Source of the DNA: Hyphomicrobium methylovorum
GTDB taxonomy: Bacteria; Pseudomonadota; Alphaproteobacteria; Rhizobiales; Hyphomicrobiaceae
Assembly: GCF_013626205.1 (NCBI RefSeq)
Contig: NZ_QHJE01000001.1
Span: forward strand, 1,964,501 to 2,028,500
Direction of reading: 5' to 3'
Length of the DNA stretch: 64,000 nucleotides
Shown here: one piece after another, positions 26,972 to 35,585 of the stretch
How the letters are laid out: every line of letters starts with the position of its first letter
Position numbering within the stretch: the stretch's first letter is position 1
Made by a program: the position numbers and the translations under genes
The notes under the pieces: model-generated
Told to the model about the DNA's origin: nothing
Database searches by the model: none
The model's input: the letters and a program-made list of their open reading frames with translations, nothing else

Positions 26972-27730
26972 ATGAACCATTTCGACAGTGACGGTGTGGA
27001 TATTGCCTTTTCCGACACAGGCGGGGGTAATGGAAAGACGCCGGTTCTTCTCATCCACGGGTTCGCCTCGAATGTCGAGACGAACTGGGGGCATACCGGC
27101 TGGATCGAGGGGCTCAGCAAGGCAGGGTATCGCGTCATTGCGTTCGATAACCGCGGACATGGCGCCAGTCAGAAGCTCTATGCGCTGACTGACTATGGCG
27201 CGCCGCTGATGGCCGAAGACGCGCGCCGACTTCTCGATCATCTCGATATTCCGCGTGCGCATGTCATTGGCTATTCGATGGGTGCTCGCATTGCGGCGTT
27301 TTTAGCGTTGGGGCACCCGGACCGCGTTGCCCGCGTGGTGTTCGGCGGGCTTGGGATCAACATGGTGCGGGGGATCGCGGGCACCGGACCGATTGCGCGG
27401 GCGCTCGAGGCTGAAAGCATCGATGATGTAACGAACCCTGCGGCGCGAACATTCCGCGCGTTCGCGGAGCAGACGAAAAGCGATCTCAAGGCGCTGGCGG
27501 CGTGCATCCGTTCGGCACGAGCGCCGATTACAGCGGAAATGGTGGGCTCTATTGCCGTGCCGGTTCTTGTGGCTGTCGGCGATGGAGACGTTATCGGCGG
27601 ATCTGCGGGAGATCTCGCGAAGATCATTCCGGGCGCGGAGGCCTTCACGATCGTGGGGCGGGATCACAACCGCGCGGTTGGCGACAAGACCTTCAAAGCA
27701 GCAGTGCTGGAATTTTTTGGCGGCGCCTAG
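26972..27730 (+). CDS. alpha/beta hydrolase
   Basis: A 252-residue alpha/beta-fold hydrolase. The oxyanion strand is VLLIHGFASN, the nucleophile elbow GYSMGAR (Ser after Gly-Tyr), and the late histidine lies in IVGRDHNRAVG. A dimer of acidic residues in VAVGDGDVIGG supplies the catalytic acid. The family covers esterases, lactonases and dehalogenases, so the substrate is open. It is divergent from the zf-CHCC gene. Confidence 0.9.
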   Translation: MNHFDSDGVDIAFSDTGGGNGKTPVLLIHGFASNVETNWGHTGWIEGLSKAGYRVIAFDNRGHGASQKLYALTDYGAPLMAEDARRLLDHLDIPRAHVIGYSMGARIAAFLALGHPDRVARVVFGGLGINMVRGIAGTGPIARALEAESIDDVTNPAARTFRAFAEQTKSDLKALAACIRSARAPITAEMVGSIAVPVLVAVGDGDVIGGSAGDLAKIIPGAEAFTIVGRDHNRAVGDKTFKAAVLEFFGGA

Positions 27731-28109
27731 GCGGCATCGCCTTCCGCGCGTCTTCTAATCGGTACGCGGGACAGTTCCGATCGAAGACGCGGGGAGGGCG
27801 CATTCCGGCCGCACGCGGTACAAGTTCAAGCCGGGCTCAGTCTCAGTCTGAGCACGGAGGAAATAGCGGTGCGCCGTGACGGGCTGATTGCAAACCCATG
27901 ACGGTTGTATGTGAACGCTTGAAAGAGCGTGGATAGGACGGGCCGGGCAACGCGTCCGTTTGCGGACAGATCCGTCTCGACAACGCCGCGGTCGCGCCGC
28001 GCTGGTGCCGCGGGTGCGGCGCAAATCAGCCTGAAAAATCCGACAATTTGCGACTCGATAGGGACGCTGCTTAACGCGGCGTTAACGTTACCAGACATAG
28101 CGTCAGGCC
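27731..28109. other. intergenic region with a CtrA-like box, no gene seen
   Basis: I find no convincing coding frame here. The notable content is the box TTAA-N7-TTAAC at 28071–28086, described separately. Confidence 0.4.
28071..28086 (+). promoter_or_regulatory. CtrA-like box upstream of the extensin-like gene
   Basis: TTAA (28071–28074), seven bases CGCGGCG, then TTAAC (28082–28086) match the CtrA consensus exactly. The box ends 23 bases before the ATG at 28110, so it would overlap or abut the core promoter. Confidence 0.5.
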
Positions 28110-28796
28110 ATGGTTCCGCGTCGTATCCGCGTTTTTGGTTCTTTGGCCGTCCTGATGATTTCGGGGCCCGCATTGTTATCGGGCTGCGGGACAACGGGGC
28201 CGACGTTCGTCGTCAAAGACGATCCCTGGCGCTCGCCTGAAGAGCGCGCCTGTCTTGCCTCCGGCATCGTTCGCAATTCTCCGTTTGTGCATGCGCGATC
28301 CGCGCTTGGCGGTCCGAGCGTTTGCGGCGCTGAGCAACCGTTCGAGATGTCGGGTGCTGATGGCGGACGCGTCAGCCTTGTGCCGGCCGCGTCGTTGCGC
28401 TGTCCCATGATTCCGCAAATCGATAGCTGGGTGCGCGATGTCGTGAAACCTGCGGCGCGCTATTATTTCCGGCAAGAATTGGCGGAGGTGAAAGTTATGG
28501 CCTCCTATTCGTGCCGGCCGATGAACAGCGTCGATGGTGCGCGTATTTCGGAGCATGCGTATGCCAACGCTATCGACATCGGTGGCTTCCGGCTGGCGAA
28601 CGGTGACGTTGTGACTGTCAAAGGCGGGTGGCGCGGGTCGCAGGCGGAGCAGGCGTTTTTGCGCCAGGTGCATAATGGCTCGTGCGACTATTTTTCGACG
28701 GTGCTTGGTCCGAACTACAACAGTCTGCACAGCAATCACTTCCATCTCGATCTGGCGCGCCATGGCCGCGACGGAACGATGAGGATCTGCAAATAG
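28110..28796 (+). CDS. extensin-like C-terminal domain protein, probable lipoprotein
   Basis: A 228-residue exported protein. The N-terminus is a lipoprotein signal with lipobox LLSGC (Cys26). The extensin-like domain (about 60–228) has the conserved segments ASYSCRPMN, ISEHAYANAIDIGGF and SNHFHLDLARHGRDG; the His/Asp pattern (HAYANAIDI ... HFHLD) resembles the D-Ala-D-Ala carboxypeptidase (VanY/MepA) zinc site. In bacteria this family probably acts on cell wall, though the activity is unproven. A CtrA-like box precedes it. Confidence 0.88.
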   Translation: MVPRRIRVFGSLAVLMISGPALLSGCGTTGPTFVVKDDPWRSPEERACLASGIVRNSPFVHARSALGGPSVCGAEQPFEMSGADGGRVSLVPAASLRCPMIPQIDSWVRDVVKPAARYYFRQELAEVKVMASYSCRPMNSVDGARISEHAYANAIDIGGFRLANGDVVTVKGGWRGSQAEQAFLRQVHNGSCDYFSTVLGPNYNSLHSNHFHLDLARHGRDGTMRICK

Positions 28797-28911
28797 TCAG
28801 CACATTGGCGGTGTGTGACGCGTGCAGACGCGGCGTAAATCCGCTAGTTTGATCCGGCTTTCGATCGGAAAATCGGTTCCCACATTTCCGGAAGCACTCT
28901 AGAAGCGGCCG

Positions 28912-29559
28912 ATGGACTGGGACGAAGGAACTCGTGGCGCGCGGCGCGGCTATCATCATGGCAATCTTCGTGAAGCCCTGATGAAGGCGGCGCTCGAACT
29001 CATTTCGGCGAAGGGGCCGTCGGGTTTTACGTTCGCGGAGGCGGCGCGTGCGGCGGGTGTCAGCCCTGCGGCTCCGTATCGTCATTACCGGGATCGCGAC
29101 GCGCTGATGGCGGACGTCGCGCGGCATGCGTTCGAATTATTTGAAACGAAACTTCGCAAAGCCTGGAACGGTGGCGCGCCGGATCCGTTCGCCGCGTTCG
29201 AGCGTGTCGGGCATGCTTATCTGGCATTTGCGCGGGAAGCTCCGGCGCAATATTCGGCGATGTTCGAATCCGGGCTTTCGTTTCAGGCTTTCCCGGAACT
29301 GCACATTGCAGGCGAGCGCGCGTTCGATGTTCTGAAGGAAGCATGTGCGGCGCTAGTTGCGAAGATGCCGGATGACAAGAAGCGTCCGCCGGTGATGATG
29401 ATGGCGCTGCATATCTGGTCGCAAGCGCACGGGATCGCTTCTCTGTTTGCGCGCGGCGACGAAGCGCGCCGACCCATTCCGATGACTCCGAATGACCTGC
29501 TGGATGCGGCGGTTCTGATCTATCTGGATGGGCTCGGTTTGAGGAGAAAGGCCCCATAG
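28912..29559 (+). CDS. TetR/AcrR-family transcriptional regulator
   Basis: A 215-residue repressor. The DNA-binding domain is clear at about 15–60: GNLREALMKAALELI, FTFAEAARAAGVSPAAPYRHY, RDRDALMADVA. The C-terminal half is the TetR_C_13/WHG type ligand domain with FLAFAREAPAQYSAMFE-like sequence. Ligand and targets are unknown. A perfect dyad at 29674–29692, downstream and ahead of the DUF2852 gene, may be its site or that of another regulator. Confidence 0.9.
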   Translation: MDWDEGTRGARRGYHHGNLREALMKAALELISAKGPSGFTFAEAARAAGVSPAAPYRHYRDRDALMADVARHAFELFETKLRKAWNGGAPDPFAAFERVGHAYLAFAREAPAQYSAMFESGLSFQAFPELHIAGERAFDVLKEACAALVAKMPDDKKRPPVMMMALHIWSQAHGIASLFARGDEARRPIPMTPNDLLDAAVLIYLDGLGLRRKAP

Positions 29560-29673
29560 GTCGGCTTGCGGCGCTATTCCGCCTCCGAACTCGGCCTGCT
29601 CTCACTTGTAATTTGTTTCAGGAATTTTCTTACCCATCTCTTGAATCCGGCTCTTGCCGTTCCATTTATGTGA

Positions 29674-29692
29674 ATGTAAAATACATTTACAT
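29674..29692. promoter_or_regulatory. 19-base palindromic operator candidate ahead of the DUF2852 gene
   Basis: ATGTAAA (29674–29680) and TTTACAT (29686–29692) are perfect 7-base arms around ATACA. It lies 24 bases before the ATG at 29717, in AT-rich DNA, where a repressor would block transcription or initiation. Confidence 0.5.
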
Positions 29693-29716
29693 CCTAAACC
29701 AAGGAGAGGGTGGCGA

Positions 29717-30145
29717 ATGGCGCAAGTGGTTCAGACACTCGACGATTTCGGTAAGCCGGCGTGGATCCTCGCAGCGGTGCTGGGCTTCGTCGTATTTTGG
29801 CCGGTTGGGCTCGCAGTCCTCGCCTATTTGATTTGGAGTGGGCGCATGAGCTGCGGATGGCATGGTGTTCGAGGACGTTGGGAAAGCCGGTTGGCCGGGC
29901 GTTTTGACCGGGCGCGTAACCGGGTCGAAGATGAGTTCCGAAATTTCGGCAGAGGCGGTGCCTCGAGCGGAAACAAAGCGTTCGACGACTATCGCGAGGC
30001 GACCTTGAAGCGATTGGAAGAGGAAGAGCGCGAGTTCCACTCATTCCTCAATCGTTTGCGGCAGGCCAAGGATAAGTCGGAGTTCGACCAGTTCATGTCA
30101 GAGCGGCGTGATGCGCCTGATAGCGGCGCTGCACCGGCTGTTTAA
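29717..30145 (+). CDS. DUF2852 membrane protein
   Basis: A 142-residue protein with one strong membrane segment (about 15–40, WILAAVLGFVVFWPVGLAVL), a short basic section, then a helical cytoplasmic tail rich in Arg/Glu with FDDYREATLKRLEEEEREFHSFL and KSEFDQFM, which is the DUF2852 signature. AAGGAGAGG lies 8–12 bases upstream of ATG 29717. The function is unknown. A strong hairpin terminator follows, so it is monocistronic. Confidence 0.85.
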   Translation: MAQVVQTLDDFGKPAWILAAVLGFVVFWPVGLAVLAYLIWSGRMSCGWHGVRGRWESRLAGRFDRARNRVEDEFRNFGRGGASSGNKAFDDYREATLKRLEEEEREFHSFLNRLRQAKDKSEFDQFMSERRDAPDSGAAPAV

Positions 30146-30158
30146 AGACGATTTTGTT

Positions 30159-30180
30159 GAGGCGGCTCTCGGGCCGCCTC
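30159..30180 (+). terminator. hairpin terminator after the DUF2852 gene
   Basis: GAGGCGGC (30159–30166) and GCCGCCTC (30173–30180) form a perfect 8-base stem with loop TCTCGG. An AT-rich run (ATTCATTTTCATT) follows. The stem is 14 bases beyond the stop. Confidence 0.7.
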
Positions 30181-30390
30181 ATTCATTTTCATTGTTGCGG
30201 CGGCGCAAACGCGCGGCGGAATGGGTTTGGCGCCGCGTAGATCGATCGCAATTTGAAGACGAAATTTCCCATTTCCATACTAGGTTGCGCAAAATTTAGG
30301 GGAAGTTCCAACCGCTCTCGCTTATGCTTCGCGAGGAAGGGTTGAAGCTGGCTCTGGCTGCCGTTTGGCCAGGAATGACGGGTTCCTGAG

Positions 30391-31116
30391 ATGGCATGGC
30401 AATTTCTGAAAAACGCGGTTGCCGCAACGTATGAAGGCGGCCTGCGTCCGGCACTCGATCGCCTCAGGGGCGCATTCGGGTTTGAGCCGGCACATGGACA
30501 GTGCCGTGTCGCTTTCACGATCGCAGTTGTGGCGCTTGCTGCCAAGATCAGCAAAGCCGATGGCGTTTCGTTGCCTATTGAAGCGCAGGCGTTCGAACGG
30601 CAGTTTTCGGTGCCTCCGTCCGAACAGGCGCATGTGCGCCGTCTTTATGAACTCGCGAGCCAGGATGTCGCCGGGTATGAGGCTTACGCTGCGCAAGTCG
30701 CGCGTTTGCTCGAAGGGCAACCCGATCTCAAGATTTCCGTTCTGGAATGTCTCTTCCACGTCGCGAGCGCCGACGGCGTGTTGCATCCGGATGAGGACAG
30801 TTATCTCGCGCGCGTCGCCGAGATATTCGGTCTCACGACAAAAGAGTTCCGATGTGTGCGTCGCGGCTTCGTGATCGATGCCGATAGTCCGTACGATGTT
30901 TTGAATATTTCGCCCGCTGCCTCCGACAAAGAGATCAAAGCGCGCTATCGCGACCTTGTGAAAAGCCATCACCCCGATGCGCTGATTTCAATGGGCGTGC
31001 CGCCGGAGTTTCTTGCTGGTGCGGAGCGCAGGCTCTCTGCGATTACGTCGGCTTACGAGGCCATTCTCGCGGATCGCGGTCAGCGGGCTGAAAGGGCCTT
31101 GGAACCCAGCACGTGA
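30391..31116 (+). CDS. DjlA-like co-chaperone (TerB domain plus J domain)
   Basis: A 241-residue protein. The TerB-like helical domain covers about 35–160 (CRVAFTIAVVALAAKISKADG, CLFHVASADGVLHPDED). The C-terminal J domain (about 172–235) has PYDVLNISPAASDKEIKARYRDLV and the HPD motif in KSHHPDAL, needed to stimulate DnaK. Unlike E. coli DjlA there is no clear N-terminal membrane helix. Its stop overlaps the GTG start of the amidase gene, so it may serve envelope homeostasis. Confidence 0.9.
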   Translation: MAWQFLKNAVAATYEGGLRPALDRLRGAFGFEPAHGQCRVAFTIAVVALAAKISKADGVSLPIEAQAFERQFSVPPSEQAHVRRLYELASQDVAGYEAYAAQVARLLEGQPDLKISVLECLFHVASADGVLHPDEDSYLARVAEIFGLTTKEFRCVRRGFVIDADSPYDVLNISPAASDKEIKARYRDLVKSHHPDALISMGVPPEFLAGAERRLSAITSAYEAILADRGQRAERALEPST

Positions 31117-31883
31117 CGTTTGCTCCGGACAGTGCGCACGTTTCGGCGGTGTGCTCAGCGAAAAACACGGAAGAGCGTCGCTGCGAAGCTAAGCCATCGC
31201 TGCTCATTCTCCACTACACCGGTATGGCGTCGGCTGCGAAAGCGATCGATTGGCTTGCGCGCGAGGAGAGCGGCGTCTCGTGTCATTACGTCATTGATAC
31301 CGATGGAACGATTACGCAGCTCGTGCCGGAGTGTGAGCGTGCGTGGCACGCAGGCGTTTCCTTCTGGCGCGGAGAGACGGACGTCAACTCGCGTTCGATC
31401 GGAATCGAGATTCAGAACCCCGGGCATGAGCACGGCTATCCCGATTTTCCTGTTCCTCAGCTCGATGCCGTGATCGCGTTGGCGAAGGACATTGTGCAAC
31501 GTCACGGGATAGCGCCGGATGGTGTGTTGGCGCATTCGGACGTTGCGCCTGGACGCAAGATCGATCCGGGTGAAAAGTTTGACTGGGCTTATCTCGCGAA
31601 GGCTGGTGTTGGATTCTGGGTTCGGCCCGTCGACATCTGCGATGAAGATGTGGGTCTAGGACCCGGCGATCAAGACGCACGAGTTGAGCGAGCGCAGCGT
31701 TTGCTCGCGGAGTACGGTTACAACGTACCCATCAACGGTGAAGTCGACGAACAGACAACGAAGGTCTTGCAAGCCTTCCAGCTTCACTTCCGCCCCGCGC
31801 GTGTGGATGGACGGCTCGACCATTCGACCGAATTGACACTGGAACGGCTGATTCAGCGTGTCCGCGGTCAAGTCGCCGCTTGA
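31113..31883 (+). CDS. N-acetylmuramoyl-L-alanine amidase (AmpD-like) with peptidoglycan-binding domain
   Basis: A 256-residue zinc amidase. The amidase_2 domain (about 25–175) shows LILHYTGM (zinc His), GVSCHYVIDTDGTI, SIGIEIQNPGHEHGY and HSDVAPGRKIDPG (His/Asp ligands). A PG_binding_1 domain covers about 190–250 (AQRLLAEYGYNVPINGEVDEQT in part). No signal peptide is visible, so like AmpD it may act in the cytoplasm on recycled muropeptides. It starts with GTG inside ACGTGA, overlapping the djlA-like stop. Confidence 0.93.
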   Translation: MTFAPDSAHVSAVCSAKNTEERRCEAKPSLLILHYTGMASAAKAIDWLAREESGVSCHYVIDTDGTITQLVPECERAWHAGVSFWRGETDVNSRSIGIEIQNPGHEHGYPDFPVPQLDAVIALAKDIVQRHGIAPDGVLAHSDVAPGRKIDPGEKFDWAYLAKAGVGFWVRPVDICDEDVGLGPGDQDARVERAQRLLAEYGYNVPINGEVDEQTTKVLQAFQLHFRPARVDGRLDHSTELTLERLIQRVRGQVAA

Positions 31884-31980
31884 CGGAGTGTCGCCTCCTG
31901 AGATTGATGCCACGGACTAATCCATCGGTGGACGCCGCAACTCGGTTTGCGGGTCGGTTGCCTCAGGCTCAGGATCTTCT

Positions 31981-33642
31981 GTGTTTAAACCTCGTACGCC
32001 AGAGATCCTGTTGCTGCCGGTTGCTGCGTGGCTCGGCATCATTCTCAATCAGCCGTTTTGGTCGCGCTTTTATTCGGTCCTTCCGCCGCAAGACCCGAGC
32101 GACTGGCTGTTCTTCGCGTGCGTTGGCGTTGCTCTCGTTCTCATAATTTACATCGCTTTGCTGATCATTTCGGTGAAGCCGATCGTCCGCATCGCGATAC
32201 TCCTTTTGCTGCCCATTTCTGCGGCTGCGAACTATTTCATGAATGAATTCGGACTGTTTATCGACGTCCATATGGTTCGCAATGTGTTCGAGACGGACGT
32301 GCGTGAGGCGAGCGACCTTCTGACGTTTAAGCTGATTGCCTACGTCGTCCTTCTTGGCATCCTTCCGGCTGTTCTCTTTTGTTTCGTTCCTTGGACGGAG
32401 CGAAGCTTCAAGGACGAAGTGCTGGGGAAGCTGAGGTTCGGGTTGACGTCGCTCGCATTGTTGATGCTGACGGTGTTTCCCGCGTGGGGCGACTACCTGT
32501 CCGTGTTCCGTACGCATCGCGAGCTTCGGTTGACGCTTGTGCCTCTCAACTACGTTTCAGCGTTGGTGCATTATGCTCGGCATAAAGATCGCAAGCCGCT
32601 GACAAAAGTTGCGGCGTTTGGTGAGGATGCGCATCGCGCGGCCTGGAAATCCAGCGACCGGCGGAAATCTCTATTCGTCATCGTTGTTGGAGAAACGGCG
32701 CGAGCGGATCACTTTTCGCTCAACGGATATGAACCTGAGACCAATCCTGAGCTCGCGAAAGTTCCAGGCCTCGTCAATTACCCCAAGGCTTACTCATGCG
32801 GGACGGATACGGCGCAGTCCGTGCCGTGCATGTTTTCGGGGCTTGGCCGCGAGCATTTCTCCAACGATGCGGCGGAACGTAAGGAAAACCTGCTCGACAT
32901 TCTGAAGCGTACCGGGATCGACGTGCGCTGGCGCGATAATCAAGCTGGATGCAAAGGCGTTTGTGCGCGGGTTCCTTACGAGTTTCTCACGGGGCAGAAA
33001 GTCCCCACGTTCTATCCGAGTACGCAGAATTACGATGGCGTTCTGCTCAACGGACTCGAGGCGCAGATCGCATCTCTCGATCGCGATACAGTTATCGTTC
33101 TGCACATGATGGGAAGCCACGGCCCCGCGTATTGGAAGCGGTATCCGGAGGCATTTGAAAAATTCAAGCCGGTTTGCAAGGACGTGCAGTTCAGCCGTTG
33201 CGATCTGCAGCACATCGTGAACGCTTACGACAATACGCTGGTCTACACGGACCACGTTCTTGCTCAGCTGATCGGGATATTGGGGAAGGCGGAGAGCCAC
33301 GGCGTCGATGCGGGGATGCTCTTCGTTTCCGATCATGGGGAGAGCTTGGGCGAGCGCAATATGTACCTTCACGGCATGCCCTATGCGATCGCGCCGGAGG
33401 CGCAGATCCATGTGCCGATGATGGTCTGGTTAACGCCATCGATGCGTACGTCGGCCGGGATCGACAACAATTGCCTGATCGGACATTCCGGCGAGAAAGT
33501 GAGCCACGACAATCTGTTTCATTCGGTTCTCGGGATCATGCATGTCGCGAGCAAAGTCTATGATCCGAAGCTCGATTTCTTTGCCGGATGCCGGACACGG
33601 CAGGTCCAGGCCTTGCAGCCCGTGGGCAGCGTACAAAAATAG
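31981..33642 (+). CDS. eptA: EptA-like lipid A phosphoethanolamine transferase
   Basis: A 553-residue inner-membrane enzyme that adds phosphoethanolamine to lipid A, lowering its negative charge. Five hydrophobic helices lie in residues 8–170. The periplasmic domain has the nucleophile VVGETARADHFSLNGY (Thr239) and SCGTDTAQSVPCMFSGLGR (272–290); the Asp/His metal ligands lie in VSDHGESLGE and YLHGMPYAIAP. Such genes are part of intrinsic polymyxin tolerance in many bacteria. It starts with GTG, with AGGA 6 bases upstream. Product and lipid acceptor are inferred from family. Confidence 0.88.
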   Translation: MFKPRTPEILLLPVAAWLGIILNQPFWSRFYSVLPPQDPSDWLFFACVGVALVLIIYIALLIISVKPIVRIAILLLLPISAAANYFMNEFGLFIDVHMVRNVFETDVREASDLLTFKLIAYVVLLGILPAVLFCFVPWTERSFKDEVLGKLRFGLTSLALLMLTVFPAWGDYLSVFRTHRELRLTLVPLNYVSALVHYARHKDRKPLTKVAAFGEDAHRAAWKSSDRRKSLFVIVVGETARADHFSLNGYEPETNPELAKVPGLVNYPKAYSCGTDTAQSVPCMFSGLGREHFSNDAAERKENLLDILKRTGIDVRWRDNQAGCKGVCARVPYEFLTGQKVPTFYPSTQNYDGVLLNGLEAQIASLDRDTVIVLHMMGSHGPAYWKRYPEAFEKFKPVCKDVQFSRCDLQHIVNAYDNTLVYTDHVLAQLIGILGKAESHGVDAGMLFVSDHGESLGERNMYLHGMPYAIAPEAQIHVPMMVWLTPSMRTSAGIDNNCLIGHSGEKVSHDNLFHSVLGIMHVASKVYDPKLDFFAGCRTRQVQALQPVGSVQK

Positions 33643-33731
33643 TTCTGAGGGCCGAAATTTTGCGCCGCCGCCGTGGATGGGTAGCGCCGGGTAAGCGGTC
33701 CGGTGCATGATGCGGTGATCGCGAGGCTTTG

Positions 33732-34577
33732 ATGGTTTCGAACTCGGTGCGTACGCTCGGAATTGCTTTTTGCCTCAGTGCGCTTTTAGGAGTGCCAGCG
33801 GGGGCTATCGCCGCGGAGGCGACGGAGCCCGTTTCTCAAACTGCTGAAATTAGCGCGCACGCAATCACAAGTTTGCTGCATCGGGCAAAGCCCGGGCATC
33901 GCCCTGATATTTCAGGGAAGTTCCTGGTGTATCTCGATCTTTCCGATCTCGACTTCAAGCGCGCCAATCTCGCGCGTTCGGATTTCTATGGGGCAGACTT
34001 TACCGGAGCCAATCTTTCGGGTGCCGATCTTTCGCATACGCGTCTTGATCGCGCGGTGCTGATCCGAGCCAACCTGTCGGAGGCAAACCTTACCGGTGCA
34101 ACGATTTTCCGCCCGACGATCTATTCCGATCTCTCTAGCAATACGCTCGATGCGCCGAACTTTGCCGGAGCGAATTTGTCGAACGTCCATGTTCAGGCGG
34201 AGCTCTCAGGATCGGACTTCCGGGGCGCTAATCTGGCCGGTGCTGATTTCGCTCCGCTTGAAGTGCGCGCCGGTCAGGGCACGATGGTGACGGCCTATCG
34301 AAACATTCTCAAGTATTGCGATTTCTCCGGCGCAAACCTGCACGGCGCCCAGATGCAGCGCGTGGTGATGTGGTTTGCGAAATTCGTCGGAGCAGATCTG
34401 ACCGGCGCGAACTTCGAGGATGCCGATCTGTCGCGCGCTGATTTCGCGGGCGCCGACGTTTCGGGGGCGAATTTTGCGGGAGCCGATCTCGACGGCGCGA
34501 GTTTTGTTGGAGCGAAAGGCTTCGATCAGGCGAAAGGGCTAGATCAAGCAATCAACCGCGACAGAGCCATTCATTGA
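33732..34577 (+). CDS. secreted pentapeptide-repeat protein
   Basis: A 281-residue protein with a signal peptide (VSNSVRTLGIAFCLSALLGVPAGAIAA, given in short). Then follow three groups of A(D/N)LxX repeats, such as ANLARSDFYGADFTGANLSG, LIRANLSEANLTGA and GADLTGANFEDADLSRADF, which form a right-handed square beta helix. The usual pentapeptide proteins are cytoplasmic; this one is exported. ATG 33732 has GAGG upstream (TTG 33729 is one codon earlier). No function can be assigned. Confidence 0.88.
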   Translation: MVSNSVRTLGIAFCLSALLGVPAGAIAAEATEPVSQTAEISAHAITSLLHRAKPGHRPDISGKFLVYLDLSDLDFKRANLARSDFYGADFTGANLSGADLSHTRLDRAVLIRANLSEANLTGATIFRPTIYSDLSSNTLDAPNFAGANLSNVHVQAELSGSDFRGANLAGADFAPLEVRAGQGTMVTAYRNILKYCDFSGANLHGAQMQRVVMWFAKFVGADLTGANFEDADLSRADFAGADVSGANFAGADLDGASFVGAKGFDQAKGLDQAINRDRAIH

Positions 34578-34730
34578 CCATAAGTCGTCTTGGGGATTGA
34601 AGTATTTGTCAGTATTTGCGGTAGGGCGACACTTTGCACTTCGCCAAAGCGGCAAATCTTGGTAGGTTTTATTAAACCATTTATTGTCAGTATGTTAACA
34701 ACTCCCATTCACACGCGGTGCTGCATGCCT

Positions 34731-35033
34731 ATGCTGAGAGATATGCCATTGCCTCCGACAACGAGAATTGCGTTCGCCGTTGGGCTCGCCATGCTGATGG
34801 GCCTGAGCGCCGTGCCGTCGCAAGCGGTCAGCTTGCGGGTGAAGCTCGCGTGTTCGAGCGATTACCGCGCCCATTGCAGCCGATTTCCTTCCGACAGTGC
34901 AGAGGTTCGTCAGTGCATGCGCGCGGCGGGCGAGAGATTGTCGCCGCGCTGCCTGCAAGCACTCATCTCGGCGGGTGAAGTGACAGAGGCCGAGGTTGCT
35001 GCGCGTCGCGCCGAGCATATGCGCGGCCGCTAG
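34731..35033 (+). CDS. small secreted cysteine-rich protein (GLG1-repeat-like)
   Basis: About 100 residues from ATG 34731 (34743 also possible). A signal peptide (PPTTRIAFAVGLAMLMGLS ... SQA) is followed by a short domain with four cysteines: ACSSDYRAHC, QCMRAAGERLSPRC. The spacing resembles the cysteine-rich GLG1 repeat (Cys-x5-Asp-x4-Cys ... Cys-x8-LS-x2-Cys), which is known mainly from the Golgi protein GLG1 and bacterial homologues. The frame extends to 34590 but that part is not protein-like. Function unknown. Confidence 0.65.
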   Translation: MLRDMPLPPTTRIAFAVGLAMLMGLSAVPSQAVSLRVKLACSSDYRAHCSRFPSDSAEVRQCMRAAGERLSPRCLQALISAGEVTEAEVAARRAEHMRGR

Positions 35034-35058
35034 TTAGTTTGCTGCGATCGCGATCGAA

Positions 35059-35415
35059 TCAGTAAAGCCGACCACCATCCGGCACGCCGTGCTCTGGTTC
35101 CAGAAGCACGACCTCGCCATTTGCGTCTGGCACGCCGAGCGTCAGCACTTCCGACATGAACGGGCCGATCTGCCGAGGCGGAAAATTGACGACGGCTATG
35201 ACCTGTCGGCCGATCAGTGTTTCCGGAGTGTAGTGACGTGTGAGCTGCGCGGATGAGCGCTTCTTGCCCAGAGCTTTGCCAAAATCGATCGTCAGTTTGA
35301 ATGCTGGTTTGCGTGCCTCGGGAAAAGGTTCGGCCGCGACGATGGTGCCGATCCGAATATCGAGCTTCAGAAAATCATCGAATGTCGCCAAGGGCTGGAT
35401 CGTGGGGGCTGTCAT
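35059..35415 (-). CDS. csaA: tRNA-binding protein, CsaA family
   Basis: A 118-residue OB-fold protein of the CsaA/EMAP-type tRNA-binding family. Signatures are FLKLDIRIGTIVAAEPFPEARKP near the start (shown in part), KLTIDFG, SSAQLTRHYTPE and VVNFPPRQIGPFMSEVLTLG. CsaA proteins act as tRNA-binding and chaperone-like proteins. It is convergent with the Cys-rich gene. Confidence 0.93.
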   Translation of the reverse strand: MTAPTIQPLATFDDFLKLDIRIGTIVAAEPFPEARKPAFKLTIDFGKALGKKRSSAQLTRHYTPETLIGRQVIAVVNFPPRQIGPFMSEVLTLGVPDANGEVVLLEPEHGVPDGGRLY

Positions 35416-35585
35416 TGTCTCTCATGCCGTTGGTTGCGTGGATGGGTGATTGATGGCGCGTTTTCGTTCCGAAAGTCTACATTTACGATGAATGCTGGCC
35501 TTGTGGGGCTCGTAAATTAGTTCCGTAGGAACCCTCGCAGCGCACGCCACGTTGTTCTCCAAAATACAGAACGAGGAGAACGCCG

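Noticed and set aside
31981-33642. Reading the EptA-like gene as an acquired mcr-type resistance gene
   Set aside because: There is no mobile element nearby and the gene sits among chromosomal envelope genes; it looks like an intrinsic lipid A modification enzyme.
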